A program made the position numbers and the translations under genes. A model generated the notes under the pieces. It had not been told where the DNA came from. It saw only the letters and a program-made list of their open reading frames with translations, and did no database searches. 64,000 bases of DNA from Tribonema minus (Eukaryota > Sar > Xanthophyceae > Tribonematales > Tribonemataceae), in the NCBI GenBank assembly GCA_017506865.1, contig JAFCMP010000004.1, forward strand, positions 495,902 through 559,901, given 5' to 3'. Numbering within the stretch: the stretch's first letter is position 1; each line of letters starts with the position of its first letter. This document shows, in pieces, positions 9,592 through 19,581 of the stretch.

Positions 9592-10043
9592 TCACAAGTT
9601 TTGCTTGAGTATAGCTCTGCAAATCTGCAACTTGAGAAGAAACTCGTCGTGTGTCTCGGTGCTGATCTTCGTGCAATATGACTTGATACATGCGTTTCTG
9701 AAGAGCAGCCTACGTGATATGCAATTTTCGATGGAGGCCAGCATCTCGAGACAATCGTCTCTGGAACCCTGCCAGCGATGTCGTAATAGTTCAAGAATTT
9801 CACTTTATAAGGCTCTGCAGCCCACCTCGCGACAGTTTCGTCGAACATTGCGCATCCGTAATGATACTTATGGTACTGACCCTTGCTAGGACAATCGAGA
9901 TACTTGATGAAATACGATACGTGATCCCTGCTCTGTTCCCAGCACGATCTCAAGTCATCAAACCCTTCATATCTCTTACTCGCTTGTCTCGTGATGGTAC
10001 TGGTAGGGTTGCGCAACGCTTTGGGGCGAAGCTGGGGCGTCAT
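9592..10043 (-). pseudogene. Frameshifted hypothetical gene, about 150 aa
   Basis: The ATG at 10041-10043 opens a frame with protein-like text (RSCWEQSRDHVSYFIKYLDC, FDETVARWAAEPYKVKFLNY) that turns into low-quality sequence near 9775. A neighbouring frame takes over there with RDDCLEMLASIENC and TETHDEFLLKLQICRAIL and stops at 9592-9594. One base gained or lost near 9760-9780 would join them. The Trp/Cys/Tyr-rich pattern vaguely recalls ankyrin-like repeats of giant viruses, but I cannot assign a family. Confidence 0.5.
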
Positions 10044-10098
10044 GTGTCACATGAACCAACTTTTATTCAAAAGCTGATGACACGTCGGTGCACAAAAA

Positions 10099-10323
10099 AT
10101 GTGTGCTACCATAAAAAACATGGGTCGTTACTGTGAATTTTGCAACGACAAGCTCGACACCGAGACTGGGGAGATCGATCACGAGTGCGAGGACGAAGAA
10201 GGTGAGTACTACATCGAGGGAGTCTGTCTAGACTGCTGGGCAGAAGACAACAAGTGCTGCCCTTACTGCAACGAAGAGTTCAAAGGAACCCCGTGTCGGT
10301 CTATCAACGGAAGGAGGTGGTGA
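10099..10323 (+). CDS. Small zinc-binding protein
   Basis: A 74-residue protein with four Cys pairs or near-pairs: CEFC, the isolated C of HECE, CLDC and CCPYC. This fits a zinc ribbon or a treble-clef/RING-like finger with an acidic insert. Two in-frame ATGs exist, at 10099 and at 10120. The second directly precedes the first Cys knuckle and is equally likely. Small viral zinc-finger proteins often act in transcription or ubiquitin transfer. Which applies here cannot be told. Confidence 0.6.
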   Translation: MCATIKNMGRYCEFCNDKLDTETGEIDHECEDEEGEYYIEGVCLDCWAEDNKCCPYCNEEFKGTPCRSINGRRW

Positions 10324-10471
10324 GCATCGTGTTTGTGAACGAAACATTGCGCTTGGATGCCGAGAAATTACAGAAGGATGAATGTGTTCGCCAACGCTTC
10401 TCTAGATGACCGTTAAGAGCTAAACATGAAAGGAGTACAAAAATAATGTACTGCTGCGATCACAAGGCGAT

Positions 10472-11424
10472 ATGTTCGTGCCGCCGCGTCACGGTGTTCC
10501 TTCGTATTTCTTGCCCATGCTGAACGATGTCGATCGCAATTCGAGTTATGAACAAGCTATACGCGATACTTTACTAGATTTCAATGTGCGGCAGGGCAGA
10601 CCGCCTGCAGTGCTCGATGTAGGAGCAAGCACAGGCATGCTGTCGATGATGGCACTGAAGCACGGCGCATCGTCTGTGACCCTAGTAGAAGCGAATCGCA
10701 CTCTGCTCGACCTTGCAGAGGAGCATATCCGACACGGGTTTCCTGATGCACATGCAACGTACAAGTGCTGCGTGTCGTCCGACCTGAAAGCCACCGAAGG
10801 CGTTTACGACATGATAGTGTGCGAGCTTGTGGGCAGCATGCTCAACTCTGAAAGCATGTCGAGCTATCTCGCTCAAATCATCAAGCGCGGCCTGTTGCGT
10901 TCATTCGAAGGTCGCTATTACGTCGTGCCGCAGCGCGGAGTCATGACTGCTCGCATATACGATTGCCCTGCCGCAGTTGGGCTCACGACGGGCATAGAGA
11001 CGCCCCGATGCAGCAGCTTTACGCTGCAGTGTACGACAGCACCCCACAGAAAAAAATCGAGTGGACTCAAGACGAGAGCATCAGGATTTGCATCGCATCG
11101 AGCGAACGCACCGCTCTCTGTGATCCTGTAGTAGTCATGCAAGAAGGATATGATACACTCGATTTCACAGAATGCCCCGTCACAATCGAAATGACCGTCT
11201 CAGAGCAAAGCGCAAAGCCGATCGTGGTGCTAGAGTGGACATTGCAACTGAGCGATGAAGTGCTGCTGAATCACACACTGGATCATGTCAGTACACTCCC
11301 GCACAAAGTACGCATTGCGCGATGGATCAACTGGGGCTTTCTGTTTGCACCGCTCACATCGCAAACCACATACAGATTCAAGGTGAAACGGACACAGAGC
11401 GACCTGAAGTTGACGTGCATCTGA
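10472..11424 (+). pseudogene. PRMT-like arginine methyltransferase, frameshifted
   Basis: The first frame (ATG 10472) holds a class I SAM-binding fold: motif I VLDVGASTGMLS, post-I VTLVEAN and an acidic loop CELVGSMLNSES. The loop resembles the double-E loop of protein arginine methyltransferases, most like the PRMT5/7/9 branch. Near 11003-11006, a run of four C, the good frame changes by one base. The second frame continues with a PRMT-type beta-barrel half (QLYAAVYDSTPQKKIEW, VVLEWTLQLSDEVLLNHTLD) to a stop at 11424. A single lost C would explain the break. Together the parts are about 315 residues, close to a PRMT core. Histone H3 and H4 genes nearby make histone tails possible substrates, but that is inference. 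Confidence 0.7.
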
Positions 11425-11491
11425 TTTAGATTGTGTGTGACCTTTACGTTTCGTCGAAGAAAAATTTTATTCAAGTTCAACCGATCTGGCC

Positions 11492-11656
11492 TCACTCACT
11501 CTTCTCCCTGCCCCCACATGCAAATGTCGGGCTCAATCTGTTGACGTGACGAATCAGAGCAGAATGATATTTGAAGGTCTTTCCGCAGTCACAGTGATTG
11601 TCCTCGCACACGAAACTGGGCTTCATTTTTTTACCCGCCTTCTTGGCCAGAGGCAT
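11492..11656 (-). CDS. 54-aa C2H2-like zinc finger protein
   Basis: A short minus-strand gene with an ATG at 11654-11656, preceded about 45 bases upstream by an AT-rich box (ttttataatg). Residues 1-12 are Lys-rich. Residues 17-47 hold CEDNHCDC, GKTFKYHSALIRH and a later Cys. The GKTF..HS.LIRH text is the classic C2H2 finger pattern, although Cys spacing is unusual (four Cys before the loop) and the second zinc-binding His may be replaced. It converges with the PRMT remnant, 67 bp away. A DNA- or RNA-binding role is likely from the finger type. Confidence 0.65.
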   Translation of the reverse strand: MPLAKKAGKKMKPSFVCEDNHCDCGKTFKYHSALIRHVNRLSPTFACGGREKSE

Positions 11657-12021
11657 TGTGCTCGAGTGTGACTTTGGTGCTTTGACGCAAAGAATACATT
11701 ATAAAACAATTGAATAAAACACGATAATAAATTAATCTTTGAATTAAAAACGTTCCTTACGGATTCAGGGACCCTGTGCATGCACGTTCGACTGGAACGA
11801 AGAAAGACGGTGCAATGCACGAACGCTTTGATACTTTAGATCGTACGAACCCTGTCAATGCTATTTAACCAAGAAGCAAGATGCACGAATGCGTTGAATG
11901 AATCTCTTAGGGCCTATGGATCCGTTAGCACAATGCGCAGATCGCACCTCACTCGGCAAATCATTTGAAATCTGTATTTTGACTTTGACGATGTTGCACT
12001 AGGAATCACAGAATCACCGAA
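11657..12021. promoter_or_regulatory. AT-rich intergenic region
   Basis: The 365 bp between the zinc-finger gene and H3 hold no convincing reading frame. The part next to the zinc-finger gene (about 11695-11755) is very AT-rich and contains TATA-like boxes, so it probably carries that gene's promoter. Confidence 0.4.
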
Positions 12022-12498
<477 letters not shown>

Positions 12499-12569
12499 TC
12501 AAATGACCCCAATCATATCAGAAAGTCTCAGAATAGTTTAGATTATCCTCTGTGTGTTATCGCTGACTT

Positions 12570-13694
12570 TCATTCCTTGAAATTGATCTTCACCACCTTG
12601 ATTTCCTTATCAGGTATCTTGGTCATCATGATCTTGAGCTGATCACAGAAGTCTTTCATCACGTTCCCAAAGTGTATGCTTGGTGCCCACACAGGCTCGC
12701 CGAGGGCGGATACCTTACCATCGTACAATTTACGGACACCATCAGGGTTTATCCTCAAGATGTACATCGGCCTGTTCGCCATTGACTCAAAGACACTCAT
12801 CGTCCGCTTGTTCTGGCAGACCTCCGGATACTTGGTCTTGCTGCTGTGTCCGTTCTCGTCGAACTCCACATCGATGATGTGTGTCAGCATGTCGAACATG
12901 ATATCGGGCCTGTGCTGGGAACACCCGTCGGTGATTGCCTTGTCCGTGCATACAAGGTACTCGTTGATCTCTGGAAGTTGATCGAGCACATACTCTGTGA
13001 AAATGTGCTCACGCCTGACCTTGAACTTGCGCAGCGCGTTGGGATTGAGTATGCCCTCACAGCGGTAGCACAAGCGCCTGCCTTCAAATGTCTTGTGTGC
13101 AATGGTCCGCTCCTTGTAAGGATAAAACATGCATGCCTCGGACTCGCATGTGTCTGCTGTGCCACACTCGTAGCACATGCGCTTATTGATCTTGTGCACA
13201 CACAACCCGCTTCCTCCGTGCTCCGGGCACATTTGCTTCCGTATGCCACACGAACAATAGGCAGATCCTCCACAACCAGGCTCGCGACACATCTTCTTAA
13301 GTTTGCCGTGTAAACAGCTTTGAGAGCCGCCACAGGCTGCACATTCTTCTTTACGTTTGTTGTGCTCACAGAATGAGCCACCACCACATCCTAGCCTGCA
13401 GTCGCGCTTCCTAGTACCGTGTTCACAGTACGCACTGCCACCACACTTTCTGCAGTACGGTTTGCTGAGATTGTGAGGGCAGTTGTACACATTCACCATG
13501 TCTTCGAGTTTGTGAACATCGCACCTGCGGGCTCCAATGGCTCTAATGCCAAACCTGGCTCTCGTGTCACAGCCATCAACCTCGAGGTGCTTCGCTTTAG
13601 AAGCCTTGTGCGCAGCAGGTTTGGCCGCAGCTGCAGGCTTCTTGGCAGTGGCCTTATCGGATACGGGCTCGGTGGCAATGGCAGATGGGCTCAT
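12570..13694 (-). CDS. Zinc-repeat protein with nuclease-like C-terminus
   Basis: The 374-residue protein starts at an ATG embedded in TATAAATG. Residues 1-38 are Lys/Ala/Pro-rich like histone H1 tails. An EsV-1-7-like unit follows (CDTRARFG..CDVH). Then come about six Cys/His knuckles of the type CGGSAYCEHGTRKRDC. A further Cys pair (CYRCEG) leads into a C-terminal domain with MFDMLTHIIDVEFDENGH and a spaced Lys, compatible with a PD-(D/E)XK-type nuclease core. Proteins with the same zinc-knuckle array are common in large algal and protist viruses. The fusion suggests a nuclease guided by the fingers, but activity is inferred. The gene appears intact. Confidence 0.7.
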   Translation of the reverse strand: MSPSAIATEPVSDKATAKKPAAAAKPAAHKASKAKHLEVDGCDTRARFGIRAIGARRCDVHKLEDMVNVYNCPHNLSKPYCRKCGGSAYCEHGTRKRDCRLGCGGGSFCEHNKRKEECAACGGSQSCLHGKLKKMCREPGCGGSAYCSCGIRKQMCPEHGGSGLCVHKINKRMCYECGTADTCESEACMFYPYKERTIAHKTFEGRRLCYRCEGILNPNALRKFKVRREHIFTEYVLDQLPEINEYLVCTDKAITDGCSQHRPDIMFDMLTHIIDVEFDENGHSSKTKYPEVCQNKRTMSVFESMANRPMYILRINPDGVRKLYDGKVSALGEPVWAPSIHFGNVMKDFCDQLKIMMTKIPDKEIKVVKINFKE

Positions 13695-13791
13695 TTATAC
13701 CATTTTATGCACAGGCAAGAAACTAAATCAGGGCAATAAGACACGGTTGTTCGGTTAAATACTTCTTGTCTGTATTGATCGCTGCGCGCAC

Positions 13792-14325
13792 TTACACTCG
13801 TGTGCACACAGCGTATCCGACTATTTTGTAGCCATCGTATGTCTTGGACCCGCATTTGATGGTATTGGTAGCATTCTCTACATCTCCAAGGATTTTGTCC
13901 CATTTGCCGGATGGATCTTTCAGGATCAATGATGACGTGATCTTGCCGTTCACCGAGACTTGTGTTTCAAATCCAACCACAACTGCGAAATGGACTGCAT
14001 GCTTCTTCTCCAAGCGCAGAACGACGATACTCTTGTGTAGTACCTGCGTAGACTGCTTCACGCATCTCAGCAAATTTTCATGGAAATCCTCATGTGCATC
14101 TTGATCCAATTCCTCGTAATCGGCATCAATGTCATAAAATCCTAATACCTCGCCTAGATCTTCCTCTCAGTCCTGACCTCTGTTGAACTCTTTAACAACT
14201 TGAGACACAGATTTCTTCTGCGAGAATAGATACGAATACACAGCTGCAGCGATGGAAGCCCAGCACAAGTGCTCTCCTCCTTGGAAGCAAACGTCTACTA
14301 CTAGCTCTGACGAAGTTTTGGACAT
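13792..14325 (-). pseudogene. C39-like cysteine peptidase with in-frame TGA
   Basis: An ATG at 14323-14325 opens a frame with VDVCFQGGEHLCWASIAAAV, which matches the Cys box of C39-type papain-fold peptidases (xxCWAAS). The frame is stopped by TGA at 14167-14169 after about 52 codons and resumes without a shift: EEDLGEVLGFYDIDADYEE, then HAVHFAVVVGF with the catalytic His and LILKDPSGKWDKIL with the usual following DP. It ends at TAA 13792-13794. Total length of 178 codons fits the domain. The residues around the stop keep normal composition, so one C-to-T change of an Arg CGA codon is the simplest explanation. Readthrough or recoding cannot be excluded. Confidence 0.7.
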
Positions 14326-14631
14326 CACAAAGTCACGTTACAGATAGAGATAGATTAAAAGGTGTGCATCTGCAAACTTCCATCAGAGCTTGACATGCTC
14401 ACGTGCAAAAATCTAAAGTTGATAAATACCATTCTCAGCCTCCTGAAACCCTCGAGCCACCGATGGCTTCTTTGCAGTGGCTTCGGCGAAGACTTCGCAC
14501 AGTAGCCTAGACTCAGACTATGCACAGGCAACAATTTTTAAAGAGATGGGCAGAAACTCAAACAATAAGAATACTTCTTAATAAAAATAAATTAATTCAA
14601 GATCTGGATAACATTGCCACAATCGATCATC
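14326..14631. promoter_or_regulatory. Intergenic region with AT-rich start-proximal block
   Basis: Divergent space between the broken peptidase and the HNH gene. The 60 bp before the HNH gene are A/T-rich (taataaaaataaattaat) and probably hold its promoter. A short minus-strand string encoding ATAKKP near 14480 echoes the N-tail of the zinc-repeat protein and may be a decayed copy. Confidence 0.4.
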
Positions 14632-15654
14632 ATGGCTGCAGCGGCATCAGAGAGGTGGCAGGAGTACCCTGCCGTCATTGCTTATGAAGTGTCCACTGAG
14701 GGAAAGATGCGCAACAAGACAACGAGGAAAGAGCTGTCACAGTACATTATGCCCAATGGCTATGTGCAGATGTCCTTGGAGTTTAAAGGGGTCAGGACCA
14801 AGGTCCTGCTCAACTGCGCCGTTCTCGAGACATTTGTCGGTCCTCGACCCTCTGACAAGCACAAGGCGCATATCATCAATGGTGACCGTTCTGACTGTCG
14901 TCTCATCAATCTGGAGTGGCAGACCGAGACTAACATCAACAAGGAGATAGACAACTCCGTTCGCAAAGGCATGATGCATCAGTACACCGCCACACACACC
15001 ATCACCGGCGAGAAGCGTGTCTACGAGTCAAAGGATGCTGCGATGAAGGCCGCCGGATGTGGACGAAAGCGCATCGACTCCGCAATCAAGAACATCGACG
15101 CTATAGACGGATTCGTGTACGAGCGCACCGATAAAGTTACTCCATCGCCTGATGCTCTCATAGCCGAAATCGAAGGACACCCCGACTGCCTCGTATCCAG
15201 CGATGGCCTCATATGGAAGTCTCGTAGCGGTTGGACCAAGGGATCGATGAAGTCTACTGGCTACTACAGCATCACGTTCGGGACCAAGGAGAAGCGAGTT
15301 CACCGACTCGTCGCGGCTGCTTTCCTGGCCCCGCCAGCCGACGAGAACGCTCAGGTCAACCACATCGACGGCGACACTACAAACAATCACATCGACAACC
15401 TGGAATACGTCACCGCCGCAGGCAACACTCAGCACGCAGTCGACACCGGTTTGCTCGATTGCCGGGTCCCTGTGAGGCAGATGCTCGATGGTGTTCTCGT
15501 GAAAGAGTGGGACTCCATTCGCGAAGCGAGCAAAGCCATGGCGGAGCAGAATCTCACCAAGAACTGGAAGTCGGCCTCTACAGCCATATCTCATGTAATC
15601 TCTCTTGAGCACATCCAGACACGTGCATATGGGTTTGGCTGGGAGAGAATCTGA
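14632..15654 (+). CDS. HNH endonuclease, homing type
   Basis: The ATG at 14632 is preferred. The longer frame starts with TTG. The 340-residue protein has two related halves. The first carries a degenerate HNH region (HKAHIINGDRSDCRLINLEW). The second has an intact one near residues 230-258 (VHRLVAAAFL, then VNHIDGDTTNNHIDNLEYV). Short NUMOD-type DNA-binding segments (YESKDAAMKAAGCGRKRI and EWDSIREASKAM) follow each half. This is the build of free-standing homing endonucleases found in phages and large DNA viruses, which cut DNA and spread their own gene. No intron or intein around it is seen, so it is a stand-alone copy, and it appears intact. Confidence 0.88.
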   Translation: MAAAASERWQEYPAVIAYEVSTEGKMRNKTTRKELSQYIMPNGYVQMSLEFKGVRTKVLLNCAVLETFVGPRPSDKHKAHIINGDRSDCRLINLEWQTETNINKEIDNSVRKGMMHQYTATHTITGEKRVYESKDAAMKAAGCGRKRIDSAIKNIDAIDGFVYERTDKVTPSPDALIAEIEGHPDCLVSSDGLIWKSRSGWTKGSMKSTGYYSITFGTKEKRVHRLVAAAFLAPPADENAQVNHIDGDTTNNHIDNLEYVTAAGNTQHAVDTGLLDCRVPVRQMLDGVLVKEWDSIREASKAMAEQNLTKNWKSASTAISHVISLEHIQTRAYGFGWERI

Positions 15655-15808
15655 AGCACCGACACTTTATAAATGAACACAACTGTAAAACAGACAACAA
15701 GCGAGTCTTTCTTGTGCTACGAAAGTCAATCATTGTATTCTGTGCAATCTTCCAACAGATTTATGCAGCCTAATCTCATTTTCAGAGACCCCCCCAAGCC
15801 GTAAAGTG

Positions 15809-16516
<708 letters not shown>

Positions 16517-17899
16517 TTACACTGCAGCGGCCGTGTTGCCGCTCTGCATGCCCTGGAGAAGAGTGCACACATCCGCGATCGCCTTGGTCTTGGCATCGGC
16601 GCGGATCGCATCTGCCTCCGTGCGCGCGGACGCAAGTAGAGCGTCAGCATCCTCCCTGGCCTTGGCGCGCAAGATCCTTACCGTCTCTGTAGCCTCGGCT
16701 AGCATGTCGATGGCATCATTTGCGTCCTCTGCGGCCTCGACGCGCATGTTCTCGGCGTCCTCATCTGCCTCGGCGCAGTTGGCGTCGGCGTCCTCCTTGG
16801 CCGCAGCACGCATGTCCCTCGCCTCGTCCAGGGCCGCCGCGTGCATAGCAGCGATCTCCGTACGCGCAGCAGCCTTCGCTGCTTCGACCTCGGCCGCGAT
16901 GGCTTGCTTGATGTCTCGCTCGGCGCGCTGCATGGCGATCTCGACGATCCTGAGGCATCGCTTCTTCAGCGGCCCTGCCGTGATCTGCTCGTCGACGCTG
17001 CCGTCGTCCTCGTCGACGCTGCCCTCGTCCTCTGCATCGCTATCGGTATCGTCCTCTGTCGATGCAGAGCGCTTTCCAGAAGCCGAGATCGGAGAGAGCG
17101 GCTCAGGGACCGGCTCGAGGGCAGGCTCTGGGGCAGGCTCGTCGATGATGTTGCCGTCGCCGTTGACCGGTGCCGGAGCAGGGCCACCGATGCTCGTGCG
17201 AGGCAGCACCACGCGCTCGTACCAGTCGCTGACGTCTGGGCGTGTTGAGGCGGGAAGCACAAAGCTCGAGAATGCTTCGACGTTGTTGAGGATCCATGTG
17301 GTGATCGGGGCGTCGGGGCTGTTGTCGCGAGACTCCGCATTGATGGCATGTCCCAGAAGCGTGCAGGACGAAGTGCCGGATGAAATTACCGTCTCCCAGT
17401 CGACGGTGATGTGGGGATCCTCCGCCAGCACGATGAATGCAGATGGACGGTGGTTGTTGATGGCCACGAGGAGACCTCTGCGTACTTGATGCAGTATGTT
17501 ATCGAAGCGGTTGCACTGAAATACCCTGAGAATCTCCTGCACAGTGTGTGCCACATCCTCGTCGGAGCCTTCGTTCTTGGAGTCAATGGCAAGTAAAATG
17601 GCGCAATGAGGACTCCTAATTCTGCAGTTGCTCCTCATTTGGACACCCCTCTTCAAAAAGCAACTTACCACCACACGGACGCACTTGTAATTAAGGGTGA
17701 GTGCGGCTACCTCCAGCAAGCTCAAGTGAAAGCTGCCTTCCAGCTGCCCCATATTCAATCTCCCCCAGCTGCCTGGAGATGCAGTATTGGTTTGGTAGCT
17801 CTCCAGGCCATGAATACTGGGGTTCTCCATCAACCACTCTACGAGTTCAGCGTGCTTCCCCGACCCGGCCAGGCGGAATGCCTCATTGATGTCCTCCAT
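16517..17899 (-). CDS. Ankyrin-like/coiled-coil protein, 460 aa
   Basis: The start ATG is at 17897-17899. The N-terminal half (1-210) is helical with short ankyrin-like text (EAFRLAGSGKHAELVEWLME, LLEVAALTLNYKCVRVVV). A Pro/Glu linker follows (EPAPEPALEPVPEP), then an acidic stretch (DDTDSDAEDEGSVDEDD) and a basic PLKKRCLR that could be a nuclear localisation signal. The last 150 residues are a long Ala/Glu/Asp/Arg coiled coil with a near 11-residue rhythm (AAKEDADANCAEADEDAENM). I recognise no specific family. The layout suggests an N-terminal binding domain and a C-terminal oligomerisation rod. Confidence 0.65.
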   Translation of the reverse strand: MEDINEAFRLAGSGKHAELVEWLMENPSIHGLESYQTNTASPGSWGRLNMGQLEGSFHLSLLEVAALTLNYKCVRVVVSCFLKRGVQMRSNCRIRSPHCAILLAIDSKNEGSDEDVAHTVQEILRVFQCNRFDNILHQVRRGLLVAINNHRPSAFIVLAEDPHITVDWETVISSGTSSCTLLGHAINAESRDNSPDAPITTWILNNVEAFSSFVLPASTRPDVSDWYERVVLPRTSIGGPAPAPVNGDGNIIDEPAPEPALEPVPEPLSPISASGKRSASTEDDTDSDAEDEGSVDEDDGSVDEQITAGPLKKRCLRIVEIAMQRAERDIKQAIAAEVEAAKAAARTEIAAMHAAALDEARDMRAAAKEDADANCAEADEDAENMRVEAAEDANDAIDMLAEATETVRILRAKAREDADALLASARTEADAIRADAKTKAIADVCTLLQGMQSGNTAAAV

Positions 17900-18175
17900 C
17901 TGGTGTCGCGGTTCGGTTCGACTCTGCTGGCTCTGGTGGTGTTGTGGTTGTGGTGTGGTTGTGAGAGTGGTGGACCGGGTTTTGGTCTTTGGACTCTTCG
18001 GGTAAATTTAGAGTTGACCCGTGAATAAAAGCGGCATTTGAAATTGATCGAGCAGAATCGATCGTGTCCGGTGACAGTCGAGCCAAGTCGACTCGAATTG
18101 GTCAGCGAGTCGATGGGCTCATGAGGCTCATGACACTGATGATTCCTGTGTTTAAATGTTGGCAAATTGGTAAAG
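17900..18175. promoter_or_regulatory. Divergent promoter region
   Basis: The 276 bp separate the minus-strand coiled-coil gene from the plus-strand collar gene. A TTTAAA box at about 18150 precedes the collar ATG. There are several palindromic gatcga-like strings near 18045-18065 but no other recognisable sites. Confidence 0.4.
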
Positions 18176-18880
18176 ATGTCCACCAAGGGTAACTATTGGT
18201 TGAATCCTAGGGAAGTGCGCCGTCTGTTGACGAATCAGTCGCTTCACATTGGCGAGTTGAAGTGGACGTGTAGGAGCACAGATTTCAACGGCTGGCTGGT
18301 GTGCGACGGTCGTCAGCTGTCGAGGGAGACATACAAGGATTTATTTGATGTGATAGGTACGGACTTCGGTAGCGGCTGCGGCAACACATTCAACCTGCCG
18401 GACTGTCGCAGTCGTGGTATCGGCGCTTGTGGGGACGGTGGTAATTCATTGTCTGCGCGCGCACGAGGTGATGCTGTCGGAGCCGAGACGCACACACTGA
18501 CAGTCGGCGAGATGCCGTCGCATTCGCATACGGGCACTACGTCATCTAACGGTTCGCACTCTCACACCGCTTCTACTGCCGGCGCGCACACGCACACGAC
18601 GAATGCGACCGGTGATAATATCGGACTGACCGTCATCAACGGATATGGTACGATGACGTCATCCGATGCTTCTTCTGGTGAGATCAACAACAATGTGACA
18701 CAGGCTCTCACAGTTAAGTCTGCTGGCGATCACACGCACAGCATATCGTCGGATGGTGCTCACACACATACGTTCACCACATCGTCGGACGGAGCCGGAG
18801 GCGCGCACAACAACATGCAGCCGACTTTGTTCGCAGGCAACCTGATGATCTTCGCCGGGTACGACTATATATACATGTAG
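18176..18880 (+). CDS. Phage tail-collar domain protein
   Basis: The ATG at 18176 is chosen over an upstream TTG. The 234-residue protein has the phage tail-collar fold signature: GWLVCDGRQLSRETYKDLFD, then NTFNLPDCRSRG and a Gly-rich turn. A long His/Thr/Ser repeat region follows (MPSHSHTGT, SHSHTAS, AHTHTT, DHTHSI, AHTHTF) and the closing MQPTLFAGNLMIF. In phages this domain sits in tail fibres and trimerises, and related proteins occur in some large algal viruses. It is probably a virion surface or host-contact component. The repeated HxH pairs could bind metal along the trimer axis, as in known fibre needles, which is inference. Confidence 0.85.
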   Translation: MSTKGNYWLNPREVRRLLTNQSLHIGELKWTCRSTDFNGWLVCDGRQLSRETYKDLFDVIGTDFGSGCGNTFNLPDCRSRGIGACGDGGNSLSARARGDAVGAETHTLTVGEMPSHSHTGTTSSNGSHSHTASTAGAHTHTTNATGDNIGLTVINGYGTMTSSDASSGEINNNVTQALTVKSAGDHTHSISSDGAHTHTFTTSSDGAGGAHNNMQPTLFAGNLMIFAGYDYIYM

Positions 18881-18915
18881 GCATGTTCCTAGAAAATAAT
18901 GTTAGAGTAGGGTAA

Positions 18916-19146
18916 ATGGAGGAAGTGAAGCCTAGCGCGCCGAGTGCGCCGTTCGCAGACTGGGTAGAGGTAGAAGCGGATGTGGCACCGTCAAAGAAAT
19001 CTAGGAAGCACATGATAGCGGCGGCAGCGACCGCCGGTGTGGCGATAACTGCATGCGTAGCTCCGCAGCTGTTGATGCGAGGCGCGGTGATGGTGTTGAT
19101 CATGCCTAGAATCAATATCAACACGAGACGATCGGATCACTTGTAA
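18916..19146 (+). CDS. Small single-pass membrane protein
   Basis: A 76-residue ATG frame whose start reads GGTAAATG. It has an acidic Pro-rich head (MEEVKPSAPSAPFADWVEV), a basic SKKSRKH stop and one hydrophobic helix (AAAATAGVAITACVAPQLL) followed by a second hydrophobic patch and a basic tail. It lies 36 bp behind the collar gene on the same strand and overlaps the next minus-strand gene by 29 bp. It may be a small virion membrane protein, but no family is recognised. Confidence 0.5.
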   Translation: MEEVKPSAPSAPFADWVEVEADVAPSKKSRKHMIAAAATAGVAITACVAPQLLMRGAVMVLIMPRININTRRSDHL

Positions 19147-19360
19147 GCAGCCGTACGACAAAGTATTCGTTGGCTCCTGCGAACTCTAAAAGCACATGTA
19201 CGACGATACCGGTGAGGAACAGAGAGAGTTCCATGGGGATGACGTAGTTTTGGTGTTTGGAGAAAGATTTAGAGACTCCGTAGGATACCATGGAGCCGAT
19301 GATGACTAGCAGGAGGCCTACTGCTAGGGCTTCTTGAGATATGCGTGAGAGAGATCGCAT
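19118..19360 (-). CDS. Small two-helix membrane protein, virus-type
   Basis: An 80-residue protein with an ATG embedded in TATAAATG. The first helix is AVGLLLVIIGSMVSYGV. The second is ELSLFLTGIVVHVLLEFAGA, followed by NEYFV. The layout with FLTG..H..LE..G.N resembles a small membrane protein I remember as recurring in giant viruses with no assigned function. No database check was possible. It appears intact. Confidence 0.6.
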   Translation of the reverse strand: MRSLSRISQEALAVGLLLVIIGSMVSYGVSKSFSKHQNYVIPMELSLFLTGIVVHVLLEFAGANEYFVVRLLTSDPIVSC

Positions 19361-19373
19361 TTATAAATACACA

Positions 19374-19546
19374 CTACAAAATTCTAACTAACGAGTTCGT
19401 TTGAGCGTGTACATCGATCGGCATTTCGAAACGTTTCGCGATTTGTCGGTATTTCGCTATGTACCCTTTCGCCTCAAATATGCACCGGCCGAACTCAATA
19501 AATTTGCCGTTCGAAAGACGGAAATAGCTGCTCGCAGGTTCACAAC
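19374..19546 (-). pseudogene. Cut-off C-terminus of a virus-like gene
   Basis: The minus strand reads a protein-like tail of about 55 codons (YFRLSNGKFIEFG, EAKGYIAKYRQIAKRFEMPI) ending at TAG 19374-19376, 14 bp before the next gene. Going upstream, the frame turns into GC-rich CAG-type sequence and a stop at about 19550. No start is present. The change in base composition at this point suggests that a piece of other DNA has replaced the front of the gene. Confidence 0.4.
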
Positions 19547-19581
19547 AGCATCAGCAGTACCCAGCAGCATCAGTAGGAGAT

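Noticed and set aside
13792..14325. TGA as selenocysteine or reassigned codon
   Set aside because: TGA ends H3, the 167-aa gene and others in the same block, and no stem-loop of selenocysteine type was recognised. A nonsense mutation is simpler.
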